This document shows, piece by piece, positions 42,671 to 52,651 of a DNA stretch of 64,000 nt. Both the position numbers and the translations under genes were made by a program. Under the pieces are notes generated by a model that was not told the DNA's origin, searched no databases, and saw nothing but the letters and a program-made list of their open reading frames with translations. The stretch is taken from positions 32,387,606 to 32,451,605 of the forward strand of contig NC_030387.2 in NCBI RefSeq assembly GCF_001625215.2, read 5' to 3'. The first letter of the stretch is position 1. Each line of letters opens with the position of its first letter. The DNA is from Daucus carota subsp. sativus (lineage: Eukaryota; Streptophyta; Magnoliopsida; Apiales; Apiaceae).

Positions 42671-44842
42671 AATGTGCAGACGTATCGAAGAAAATTTGCG
42701 ATTTCTGTCAAATTGTAAAGAAACGATATTTCTTGTGTTTGTCTCGAACACGAAATAATAAAAGGGAAAAGTGTTACAAGTATGTTAACCTCTAGCCAAC
42801 TGAAGCAAAAGTCATTGAGCACCTAGGGGCGGCTTAACTCCTTTTGTTGGTTGTTTCGGTGTTTTTGGGACAAAATATTGGTGTAGCAGTTTATTGTTTA
42901 TCGTTTTTAATGGTGCTGGAATTTTATCTAAAATTCTTGATTTGATATAATGTGTTTGGATATAAAAAAAGCTGAATTCGAATTTCTCTAGAAATCGGGA
43001 CATTTAGATACTAGTACATAGATGAGAATTTGAAATGACACATATTATTTGAATTTAAAATTTGAAATGAAAAAACAGTGAGTATAATATTACACCCTTA
43101 CGCGAAGTAAAAATGCCTCTTGTCGATCATTTTTGCAGAGTTGAAGCAAGTGATCTTATGTCTCACTGTTACATTATATTATTATAGAACGGAGATAGTG
43201 GAGGAAAGTAGTGGGTGTAATAGTGTTTATATTATTATAGAATGGAGATAGTGGAAGAAAGTAGTTGGTGTAATGTTATTTTATATTATAAAAATTACTA
43301 CTTTTGGTATGTATACAATTGGTGGGACGTCCCAAAAAGGAAACTGTATACAATTCATTGGGATGGAGGGAATAGTTGTTGACAAGTCCATCACCCTTGA
43401 ATCAAGATTGAATGGAGATGCTTGCAGGCAATAAAATCAGCAAAGTGAATGAGTTTTCTGTGGGCGAATAAACAAGTCCGTATTCCTCGGATGCTGGTTG
43501 CCTGGTAGGCCATAAAGCCGAGTTATCTCGTTAAAGCAGTCGTACGTATGTTTAGAAGTGATGTTAAAACATGTTGTGATTGAGATTACACACTTAGAGG
43601 GGGTGAATAGGTGTTATGACTAATATGATCGATTTTTAATGTTATCGAATAATTATACTGTCACAGACAGCTTGCTGTTAATTTTAGAGTAAACAATCAG
43701 CCAGCTAACAATGCAGATGCAATGCAAAACAGATAAAATCAGTCAGCTAGCAACACAGAGAAAAAATCTAAATATATTATCATAAATACTAGAAGTCATA
43801 ACTTATTAGTTGGTTGTCGTAACATTTAAAAATGATGTGTAAAACTCTATAAATAATATTTTTATTGTTTGAACTCATATTTTAAGATACTTGTTTGATA
43901 TTTATGGTGACTTCAGTGATCATCTTATACCGTTTTCAGTTCAATGAGCAACTTGATACATTAAGCCTACTTCAACAACCTAAGTAGATAATTAACCCAA
44001 AAATAAAGAGAGTAACTGTTTTTACATTTTTTGTTTCTCAAAAATAAGTAAACACCAACTTTTTCTCGCATGACGTCACTTAGCTTCTCTTTCATTTTCA
44101 CCTAACATTTGTGGTCATTTGATTCATTTCCACAAAACCTTTTCGCCTTAATATGTTTGGACTTATTAAAAAATGTCTGATATTTTCTGATTTATCTATA
44201 TATAAGAATTACAAGTCCTTATTTTAAAAATAATTTTTTCTCTCGGTAATTTTCTCGCACGGGATCTCACAGCTTTTTCACCTAACTTTTTCCCTCACAG
44301 TCTTGCAAGGTCATTTTTCCACAAAAACATCTTTCATAATTCTAGAAGTCTTGAACAACGATCATGAACAAAGCGTTAGCTACCCACTCAAAGATCACAC
44401 CGAACCCTCTACTTGCTTCCCGTATTGCTTAACAAGAATATTTCTGCTTCTCATAGTTGTAAAAAGCTCCGTAACACAATAACATTAGAATAAATATTTT
44501 CCCTTTATTTTAGAATAAATGTATTCACATCTAATATTCCTATTTGGAAAATATTTTACATTTCTTAATTATCTAGCCTCCTATATTTTTAATTTTCCGG
44601 GGGATATTTGATCATTAACAATAAAATTGATAGTGATATTATATTTTCCACCAAAATTGTAAATAAATATATTATGTAATATAATATATCTTAAATGTTC
44701 TCTGTTGACTAATAGTGACAATCAAAATTTAATAAATTCAAAATACGATGAATTTTAAATTCAAAAAATATTAAATATTTGACGTTAAATGATTGAGTGC
44801 AGTATAAAGTACCTTTAACAAAATTAAAATTACAAACATGTA
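42671..44842. other. intergenic
   Basis: No gene seen. A 53-bp tandem duplication (43175-43227 and 43228-43280, unit containing GGAGATAGTGGA) occurs near the left part. The rest is AT-rich. Confidence 0.4.
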
Positions 44843-45084
44843 CTCCCTCTTTCAAGCAGGTTGTTGACGTTCATTATTTGCACGAATTTTGACACTTCTA
44901 TAAAATATTGTTTCATAAATTTTTTTAATTATTCTTTTTAAATAAAAAATTATACGTCAAAATTTTATTCACGATTTTTTTTAAAAGATATTATAAAATT
45001 ATAATTTATAGGAGTTTTGACAAAAAATAGCACCAAAACCTGTTACTTCAAAATAACATAAAGAACCCGTTGAGACTGAATGAA
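44843..45084. mobile_element. Stowaway-like MITE upstream of the phytocyanin gene
   Basis: TA-flanked CTCCCTCTTTCAAGCAGG left end; interior and right end (AACATAAAGAACCCGTTG) are shared with the copies at 18518-18733 and 55731-55963. The right end is more decayed. It lies about 265 bp before the ATG of the phytocyanin gene. Confidence 0.6.
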
Positions 45085-45347
45085 TAATATATCTCGCCGG
45101 GGAGGAATCAGTCATTTCGCAATCAAGATCATGTACATGGTCGGCACTTCAAAAATGTGGCTCAAAGCTCACCATAGTGCACACCAACCAATCCTTCCTT
45201 TATGTAGGACTCATTTCACCGACACTCACGGATATCAAAACGATAAAATATAGCCTCTCATTATGATGAATTAAATGTACACTTACTAAACTTCTCTTTA
45301 TATCATACTACCTGACCACCTCAACACAGAAGTGTATCTAGCTTCAA

Positions 45348-46384
45348 ATGGCTAGGTTCAATATCTTCACTTGTTTGGTGGTGGTGTCACTGGCCATGGG
45401 AGCTGGGATGGTTCGAGCCCATGTGCACCATATTGTTAAAGGGGAGACTGGGTGGGAGCAGTTCTTTGAGCTTGGTTTTAAGTCTTCTGAGTTGATGATG
45501 TTCAAAGTTGGAGATCATCTTTGTAAGTCCACTCTCCCTTGTTTTTTTGGTTGAGTAATTGATGCAGAATATCTCTGTTTAGTTGTCATTTTCGAAAAAA
45601 CATGTTAAAGCATTTTTAATTATATAATTGTTCCTTTACCTAGTTATTGAATTAAATGATAGATTTATATATGTATTAAATGATAGATTGAGCCTGTTTG
45701 TGTGGGTTTAAAATCCGAGTTTTAAGTCATTTATGATTTAAACTGAAAAATGTCTGTTGTGTAATAAGTTATAAGTCAGTTTAAAGACAGAAATAAACCA
45801 AAAATTATGTTAAATTAAACTAAAAGTTAGATTGAACTATTTTTTCGTTAACTTAATTTTTTTGAACTTTTTTCCGATAAAAATTATCTATAAAAGTTGA
45901 TAATCATCTCTGACTAATTACTGATTAATTGTTGTTTCCTAACTCACTGAACTACTCTCCTTCTACATTTCAACTAATTAATCTGTTTAATCCTTGTTCC
46001 GCGTATTCATTCGTCATCACTTTTGCAGGGTTCCGCAATGCACAGGACGGAATCGTGGAGCTGCAGAGCCGCAAAGAATACCTATCGTGTGACATATCTA
46101 ACCCTATCAAAATGTACACGGACGGCCCAGATAAGATCTCACTGCAGCAGGAAGGTATCCGCTACTTCGCAAGTGGGAATCCTAGGGAATGTAAGAATGG
46201 CTTGAAGCTACACGTGGAGGTGCATCCCCATGATAAGAATGATGGAACACAGACAGCTGATTCAACAAAAATAGCTTCTGCTGTTGTCAAAGCGGCTGGG
46301 CCTACTTCAGCTTCGGCCCATCTTGGTGGGTTTTGTTATTTGGTTTTGGTTGGGCTCTTGGTTTTAGTTGTGGCCTTGGTTTGA
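45348..46384 (+). CDS. early nodulin-like protein (phytocyanin domain, GPI-anchored type)
   Basis: Two exons, 45348-45522 and 46029-46384, giving 176 residues. Parts in order: signal peptide (IFTCLVVVSLAMGAGMVRA), plastocyanin-like domain (HHIVKGETGWEQF, VGDHLWF across the splice, YLSCDISNPIKMYTDG, ISLQQEGIRYFASGNPRECKNGLKLHVEV), a short hydrophilic spacer, and a strongly hydrophobic C-terminal tail typical of a GPI-attachment signal. Known: phytocyanins fold as blue-copper proteins; early nodulin-like members lack copper ligands and sit at the outer plasma membrane, acting in cell-wall, transport or reproductive signalling. Here the usual ligand His before the second disulphide Cys is absent (NPREC), so copper binding is unlikely. 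The two Cys of the conserved disulphide (YLSC, REC) are present. Confidence 0.9.
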
Positions 46385-46887
46385 TAGCTTGGAGTGGGTA
46401 GTAGTAATAAATTACTTGGATTTGTAGTGAAATTAGGGATTAGACGATAATATTACTGGACGATCTGGTCCAAGTATAATGCGATCAGCGATGTGATTTT
46501 ACATATTAATAATACTATCCATAATTTCTTGTGGTCTGTACTTCACCCGAATTACATTTGTTGTAATTTGTTGTAATTTAGTGTGCAGTGTGTTCATTAT
46601 AAGAGCATCTCCGGAGTAATATGTAGATTAATATGTATAATGGCAGGCTAGTTTTATTCGTTAAATTGATTATGTTAATTTTTTTGTTAAGGATATGTTA
46701 AATTTTTTGTTAAGGAGACCAATGATTACTCCAATGAGATCTTGGATCGACCAATATAGTCAATCAAACATGGTTACTTATATTTTTTGCTAATAAAAAT
46801 AAAAATCTGTATTACATTTAGCATAATGATAGAATAGTTTAGCAATAACAAGCGGACAACACACTAAATAGAAAGTGTAATGTTTTA
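46385..46887. other. intergenic, downstream of phytocyanin gene
   Basis: No gene seen; likely 3' UTR then AT-rich DNA up to a hAT MITE. Confidence 0.35.
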
Positions 46888-47162
46888 TAGGGCTGTTTAA
46901 CGAACCGAGCTGTTCGCGAACAAGCTCGAGCTCGGCTCGTTAAGAGCTCGTTCGGCTCGGCTCGTTAAGTTAACGAGCTCGAGCTCGAACACAAAAAATT
47001 GTTCGTTAAGTAAACGAGCTTGAGCCGAGCTTTTAGTATGTTCGGCTCGAGCTCGGCTCGAGCTCGTTCGGCTCGAGTTCGGCTCGTTAAAGCTCGAAAA
47101 AATGTAATATTTTCGGGTTTTTTTTTTATAATTTATATATGTTATTGGACTCAGAATTCAAC

Positions 47163-47230
<68 letters not shown>

Positions 47231-47685
47231 TGATGTAAACAAAATTTTAGGAAATAATAATTTTATTTGGTTTTTAACAGGCAAGTAGAAGTTTGACTAG
47301 TACCGCTAACTAGTGTTTAATCCTAATTTAGTGTTTCAATATTTTAAAAAATATTTTTTACCAATCCAACTGTATGGATGTTAACATATATACATTTTAG
47401 TGATATAAACAAAGTTTCAAAAAAATTGAAATTATTAGGTTAGCTATTTTAAGAGTCAACTAGCGGTTTGTCCTTATTTTTTTCTGGCTCGGCTCGACTC
47501 GACTCGGCTCGGCTCGGCTCGTATTTGTTCGCGAACAAGCTCGTGTTCGGCTCGTTAGTTAACGAGCCGAGCTTGAACACAATTTTTGTTCGATTAAAAA
47601 GCTCGGCTCGGCTCGTCAGAAAAAAAATTAAAGCTCGGCTCGGTTCGGTCAAAACTCGGCTCGGCTCGGTTCGTGAACAGCTCTA
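46888..47685. mobile_element. hAT-type MITE (CTCGGCTCGAG-rich), complete
   Basis: A 798-bp element with ends TAGGGCTGTTTAACGAACCGAGC and GGTTCGTGAACAGCTCTA, and a perfect 8-bp target duplication ATGTTTTA (46880-46887 and 47686-47693). Both subterminal regions are arrays of GCTCGGCTCG / CGAGCTCG words; the centre has a long (TA)n run (about 47165-47228). No coding capacity. Confidence 0.92.
47165..47228. repeat. (TA)n microsatellite inside the hAT MITE
   Basis: About 30 uninterrupted TA units. Confidence 0.9.
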
Positions 47686-47963
47686 ATGTTTTATACCCAA
47701 AATTTTTTCTCAAATTTTTTCCCCAAATTTCTTTAACAAATGATTATTGGAATATATATAGCCAATTAGATTTCGACACAAAATTTGGGAAAAAAAATAG
47801 AGATAATTTTTTGAGTAGTTGGTATTTTCCAAATAGAAAGCGTGCCCGAATTTTTCTGCCTCAATTCGTACTCACGAGCATACTGTTAATCAAGAATATC
47901 AGACATGCTTGTCAGTTTACATTAAACACTAGAACTGCAACATTGTTCGAGCTTTACTAACAA

Positions 47964-48150
47964 CCAGTTCGGTCCAAAATTCATGACACATTGCCCCCAC
48001 AGGCAATACTCATTTTAATCGCGAACACAATTCATGACATATCGTCCACAGGAGTCGTTGTAATGGCAATCACAATTCATGACAAATTGTCCCAGACTCA
48101 TGGTAATCGCGATCACAATTCATGACACATTGTCCCTGTCGGACTCGTAA
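47964..48150. repeat. minisatellite, about 45-50 bp units
   Basis: Four degenerate units each with CACAATTCATGACACATTGTCC-like cores (near 47976, 48028, 48073 and 48113), separated by GGTAATCGCGAT-like blocks. No coding role. Confidence 0.6.
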
Positions 48151-48497
48151 CGAGTGCCAGGCTAGACTTTAGAGCTGTAAAATTGTCAGGACTGATATTT
48201 CTAATAGAGATGACCGACTGATGTAGGGACTATTAAGGGTTAGCCCCCACCAAGCTTAGCATTATACGATGGGCATGGGCTTTATCTGAACAAGCTGCCT
48301 CATTGATTGTCATCGAGAATATCTGTTTCGTCTTCACTTGGTAGTTCATTGCAATGTTGAACATCTGTGGCTTAAGCTGCCGACATGAGCCAAGCATATA
48401 GGTCAAAAATTAGCAGGTCATTTACTTTCGTTTTTAAGTGAGTGTCAACCCAAGTCTCACATCGGAAAGATAAAGAAGATTTGTTTTAATGGTTTGT

Positions 48498-48665
48498 CTA
48501 GTGTGTGCCCATGGGTACATGCTAAGCACGGAAATTTTTGTATTTGGAAGATTGTGGTTGGTGTATTTGCAGGGGGGTTCACCATTATCAAGAGAGAGGA
48601 GCCAATCAAAATGATCTAAGCATAAAATTTTTCACGCTTAGCATGTGCCCATGGCCACACCATAA
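48498..48665. mobile_element. MITE, same family as 27864-28039
   Basis: Ends CTAGTGTGTGCCCATGGGTACATGC and GCATGTGCCCATGGCCACACCA form inverted repeats around CCATGG-type cores, as in the cis-prenyltransferase intron copy. Confidence 0.55.
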
Positions 48666-49046
48666 AAAAACCGTTGTTTTAAATATAAGCGGTCAAAGAA
48701 CTTCATTAGTATTCGGCTTTTGGGAGGAGTCCAAAAACAGATCCGTATAGTAACTAACAATTTCATTTTCTTCGGATTCTTATATTTTCATCTTGTACAC
48801 AGACATGGCTTTGAAACAACTTTAAGATTTGCTACTACATGTTTTCTTGATAAAATTTTATTTACTGATTAATAGTCAATTTTTTCAAGACTCAGAGGTA
48901 GAGCATAAGAGTTTCATATATTTGCAGTTAATGGTAGTTTATAATGCAAAGGGTATATCATCAAACAAGCTTTATTATTTCTAGGTATTTCAAAAGTGTT
49001 TCATACAAATGCATAGTAATTTCAGTTTCATCAAGTCTTTTATACC

Positions 49047-50186
49047 CTACCATGAGTTTCCAAATACTCTGTTGAACATTGGCTTTACATTCCCTTCCAG
49101 ACCAACAAAACTCATCAAGAATTCAATTGCAGCCATGTACTCCTTCACCACAATTGCATCCATGTTCTTCTGCATCAATTCACCGTTCACAAGCCAAATA
49201 AACGTGCTCGACACAAATAAAATAAGTATTGGCCCTGCAATTACTTGAGGTAGATGCCATCGGCTGCCAAACTTGTTTATCAGATCACCCTCTATAACCA
49301 CACACAACCCATGCATGAGAAAAAAATATGTGTAACCCCAATTGGAGACTGTCCGAAATATGTGATAGTCTAGCAGCTCATGCATAAGTCCTGACACGAA
49401 AAATGTGGCCATGATGGCGACACTGTAAGCCAATTTACTGTTAAATTTTCTTGAAATGTATCGGTATATTGGTCTGAATATGGTTAACCGCAGGATATCT
49501 GTTGAAATCAAGTTCCATCTTTTACCCCAGTAATCGGCAAGGGATGTTGACAGTAATGGCTGATCAAATGGTTGCTTAAGCTCCACTCCTAGCAATGATT
49601 GGGCAAAGATTGCACACATTGCTAGCACGAATTCTAAACCGGTGTAAACATATATCATATAAATATATATAAGAATATTTGGATTTATGGACTCTCTATA
49701 AGCATAAAAAAACAAAATTGAGGGTAAATACATTGCCTTCATAAAATAATATGAACGCGGTTTTAAGGCATTGCTTTTGGTAATCACAACTGAATTTGGA
49801 CTTTCTGCAACCTCGCCATATTGCGCGTCAGAATTCCTTTTGGGAGCCTCTTTTGTTGGATTTTTTTGGGAGATAATAATTGGTAAACTTGCAACTGTCA
49901 GGAAATGGGACAGAGGAAGTGATGGATCGGATAGAGGGCCTGTGCCAAACGAGAGAAGGAGGAGCTTGAAATTGGCTACCCAAGAAAGGCAGAAAACAGT
50001 TGAATATCCCAGATGAAATGAAGTAAGAAACTGAAAAGGAAGGATTACAAAGAGACACATGACAGGGACTATTGATACCAGCCTGAGAAAGCCTTCCGGG
50101 ACAATTTTGGATATGCTACGGCAATAATATAAAGATAGTAACACAGAAGTCCAGACTAAAATTAAGTTTCTGATCTCCCCTTCCAT
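49047..50186 (-). CDS. MBOAT long-chain-alcohol O-fatty-acyltransferase (wax synthase-like), copy 1
   Basis: Intronless, 379 residues, close to the 340-380 typical of plant wax-synthase-like proteins. Multiple membrane spans start at the N-terminus (NLILVWTSVLLSLYYCRSI, LVSIVPVMCLFVILPF, TVFCLSWVANFKLLLLSF) and continue through LIYIYMIYVYTGLEFVLAM and the C-terminal third. Family motifs: NFKLLLLSFGTGPL, PFDQPLLSTSLADYWGKRWN, and the MBOAT catalytic His within SGLMHELLDYH. Known role: transfer of an acyl group from acyl-CoA to a fatty alcohol (wax ester) or to a sterol (ASAT1-like) at the ER; which substrate this copy uses cannot be read from sequence. Tandem, same strand, about 860 bp downstream (in transcription) of copy 2. 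Confidence 0.93.
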   Translation of the reverse strand: MEGEIRNLILVWTSVLLSLYYCRSISKIVPEGFLRLVSIVPVMCLFVILPFQFLTSFHLGYSTVFCLSWVANFKLLLLSFGTGPLSDPSLPLSHFLTVASLPIIISQKNPTKEAPKRNSDAQYGEVAESPNSVVITKSNALKPRSYYFMKAMYLPSILFFYAYRESINPNILIYIYMIYVYTGLEFVLAMCAIFAQSLLGVELKQPFDQPLLSTSLADYWGKRWNLISTDILRLTIFRPIYRYISRKFNSKLAYSVAIMATFFVSGLMHELLDYHIFRTVSNWGYTYFFLMHGLCVVIEGDLINKFGSRWHLPQVIAGPILILFVSSTFIWLVNGELMQKNMDAIVVKEYMAAIEFLMSFVGLEGNVKPMFNRVFGNSW

Positions 50187-50448
50187 TTTCTGGTTCTCTG
50201 AGGTTTTAACTTGTTTGGAACATTCTTTATTATAGGTGAAATTTTTAGTGTACTTGAAATTTTGTCACAGAAAGAGTGTCATTCGATCTTTCGGCTTATT
50301 TCAATGCCTATTGCAGCAAGGCAGTTATGGTTAGCTATCTTTAGGCGCACACATTGCTAGCTGTGGTGGTTGGCTTGTGCAGTTGTGCTTGAGCTTATTT
50401 TGTGGGGGGAAATAGGGTTTAACTGCACGGTTTATGTCAAAAACAATA

Positions 50449-50757
50449 CTCCCTCCATCCCGATCATTTCTTTAAACTTTTTTTTTCTCAATGTGCCATT
50501 CAATTCTTTACGTTTCAAAACATACTAATAATAATAAATTTTATTGTATAAAAATCAACTATCCTCACTACTTTTCTCCATTATACTTATTTTATACATT
50601 AAATATCAATCAGTCCTATTACTATTCTCACTTTTCCTACTTCTTTAATCTTGCTTTACTTATTTTCTTAACCTGACCAACACAAATGTAAACATTTGGA
50701 TGAAACGTTCTTAACCTGACCAACACAAATGTAAACATTTGGATGAAACGAAGGTAG
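50449..50757. mobile_element. Stowaway-like MITE with internal tandem duplication, between the MBOAT genes
   Basis: TA-flanked with ends CTCCCTCCATCCCGATC and GATGAAACGAAGGTAG. Near the right end a 43-bp unit (TTCTTAACCTGACCAACACA...) is repeated exactly (50665-50707 and 50708-50750). It lies upstream of copy 1, in its likely promoter. Confidence 0.65.
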
Positions 50758-50999
50758 TATTATGCTAATACAAAGGATCCGCAGCATTGGTATTATCCCA
50801 GATTTTTCAATTTTTTAAGATTCATCGCGTTTTGCATAAACAAATTAATCACATCAACATGCTATAATTTTCATGCGTTACTGATTTGCACAACATGCAA
50901 CACATATCGGAACAGTCTCCATTACAACACAAATTGGAATACACAATTCATAGATCTGTGGCGCATGGTCAAATTTGCAGCATTCTACCCATATTCTGG

Positions 51000-51073
51000 T
51001 ATAAATTTCGGTCAGAGTTTGGTCAATTTTACCATAAAAAGTCAAACAAAACAAATAAATTGGGACGGAAGGA
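51000..51073. mobile_element. truncated Stowaway-like MITE end that supplies the C-terminus of MBOAT copy 2
   Basis: On the minus strand, GTCCTTCCGTCCCAATTTAT following a TA is a typical CTCCCTCCGTCCCAATTTAT MITE end. The other end was not found, so it is truncated. The 3' end of MBOAT copy 2 runs into it. Confidence 0.6.
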
Positions 51074-52154
51074 CTACTTTCCATGAAGCAATAAACTGAT
51101 TTACAAGTACAGTGTCAGCATTTTGTTCTACCATGTCTGACATCACAAGCCACGCGAATGTACTCATCAAGAAGAAATATATAAATGGAGGTCGAAAGCC
51201 CTGACGTATAGTGGCAAACCGGCTCCTCATAGCACCCTCAATAATTAAGCATAAGCCTTGGAAGACAAAGAAACATAGGAAACTCCAAGAAGGAAGTACG
51301 CGAAAGACTTGATAGTAGAGGAGCGCATGCATTAGAGCAGACACAAGAAAAGTTCCCATTATGGAAAAGATTAATGCCCCTGCATGTCCTAGTGTTTTTG
51401 ATGTGTACTGAAATATGGGACTAAATATAGTTGATCTGAGTATCTTTGTCGAAATTAGGTTCCATCTTCGACCCCAGAAATCACGGAGTGAGGTTGAGAG
51501 GTATGGTTCGTTGAAGGGTTGCTCAAGATCCATCTTGAGCAACCACTGTGCAAGCATTGCAATAGTAACTGCCTCCATTTCTAAAATGATGCACATATAA
51601 TAAGTATAGATATGAACGCGCAGCACTGGATGAATTGATTCCCTGTAAGCATATACAGAGGGTATGAAGGGCAGAGCCCATGCCCTTCTGGCATAATGTA
51701 AAGGGGATTTTAGGTCATTGCTTGTGGATACCACAACTAGTCTGGATTTTTCTTCAAGTACTTCATATTGCCCATTTCTCGCCGTTTGAGGTTTCTTAGT
51801 CTTTGGATTTTGGGTAGGAGGGTCTTGTGCTGAGGAGGCCTTGATAATAGGCAAACAAGCAAGTGAAACAAATTGGACTAGAGAAAGTGATGAGTCGGAA
51901 AGGGGGCCAGTGTCGAATGTAAGGAGGAGAAGCTTGAAATTGGCAATCCAAGACAGGCAAAAAACAGTTACAGGTCCAAAAAGGACTGTGTGTAGATAGT
52001 AAAGAGGAGATACGGCAAAGAAAAGTATGACAGGAGTTATTGCCATGAGCCTTGGCATACCTTTTCTGACAAAAACTGATACAACATTGCAATAACAAAG
52101 ACCTAAAATGGCAGAAGCCCAAATTATGATAAACCTACAAATTTCAGCTTCCAT
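51042..52154 (-). CDS. MBOAT long-chain-alcohol O-fatty-acyltransferase (wax synthase-like), copy 2
   Basis: Intronless, 370 residues. The same layout as copy 1: hydrophobic N-terminal spans (FIIIWASAILGLCYCNVVSV, LMAITPVILFFAVSPLYYL), NFKLLLLTFDTGPL, a hydrophilic proline-rich loop, PFNEPYLSTSLRDFWGRRWN, and the catalytic His in SALMHALLYYQ. Odd: the last ~10 residues (VLPSQFICFV) and the stop codon are encoded by a MITE end, and the protein lacks the last ~25-30 residues found in copy 1 (GLEGNVKPMFNRV region). Because the catalytic core and the last membrane spans are upstream, function may survive. Substrate (fatty alcohol or sterol) cannot be assigned. Confidence 0.92.
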   Translation of the reverse strand: MEAEICRFIIIWASAILGLCYCNVVSVFVRKGMPRLMAITPVILFFAVSPLYYLHTVLFGPVTVFCLSWIANFKLLLLTFDTGPLSDSSLSLVQFVSLACLPIIKASSAQDPPTQNPKTKKPQTARNGQYEVLEEKSRLVVVSTSNDLKSPLHYARRAWALPFIPSVYAYRESIHPVLRVHIYTYYMCIILEMEAVTIAMLAQWLLKMDLEQPFNEPYLSTSLRDFWGRRWNLISTKILRSTIFSPIFQYTSKTLGHAGALIFSIMGTFLVSALMHALLYYQVFRVLPSWSFLCFFVFQGLCLIIEGAMRSRFATIRQGFRPPFIYFFLMSTFAWLVMSDMVEQNADTVLVNQFIASWKVVLPSQFICFV

Positions 52155-52651
52155 TCTTCCTTGATATTCTCAACTCGATTGAAACAGATCTATGATATAG
52201 GTTATAACAGTCATGCAAAAGGGCGAGGTCTCGGGTAGGCTTACTTCACTGCCGATTATCTGCTGAGGCAGTTGTGCCTTATTCTTTCCGTTCTGTTCTA
52301 GGACATACGCAGATTACATCTATTCAAACGTATCTGTTAGGCTCTTTTTCAGGGGCAATAAGTGTTGTATGACCGACCAACAGTGCCCCTCTATATTGGT
52401 TTTACTTATGCAGTAGTTAGTTTCAGCAGACCAAATTTAATTGAATGAACAAATTATTGTAAATGATACATAGTGGCCAAGGCAGTGGATGCTGCAGTTT
52501 TGTACACGAGTCACAGCTAAACCACAACCGGGAATATTACTCTGGTGCAGCACTCTCAAATTATGGAACTGTATAGTAATCAATCTCTAATACACATCAA
52601 GCAGAAATGTCAAGAAAAATTTAATATAGTTCAAAGTGATAAACCGTAAGC
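52155..52651. other. intergenic between MBOAT copy 2 and RhoGDI
   Basis: Holds the upstream region of MBOAT copy 2 and the 3' region of the RhoGDI gene. Nothing else seen. Confidence 0.35.

Noticed and set aside
48440-48475. Possible snRNA upstream sequence element (AGTCTCACATCGGAAAG)
   Set aside because: Resembles the USE consensus only partly, has no TATA box at the required distance and no snRNA-like sequence after it; similar words are common at repeat edges.
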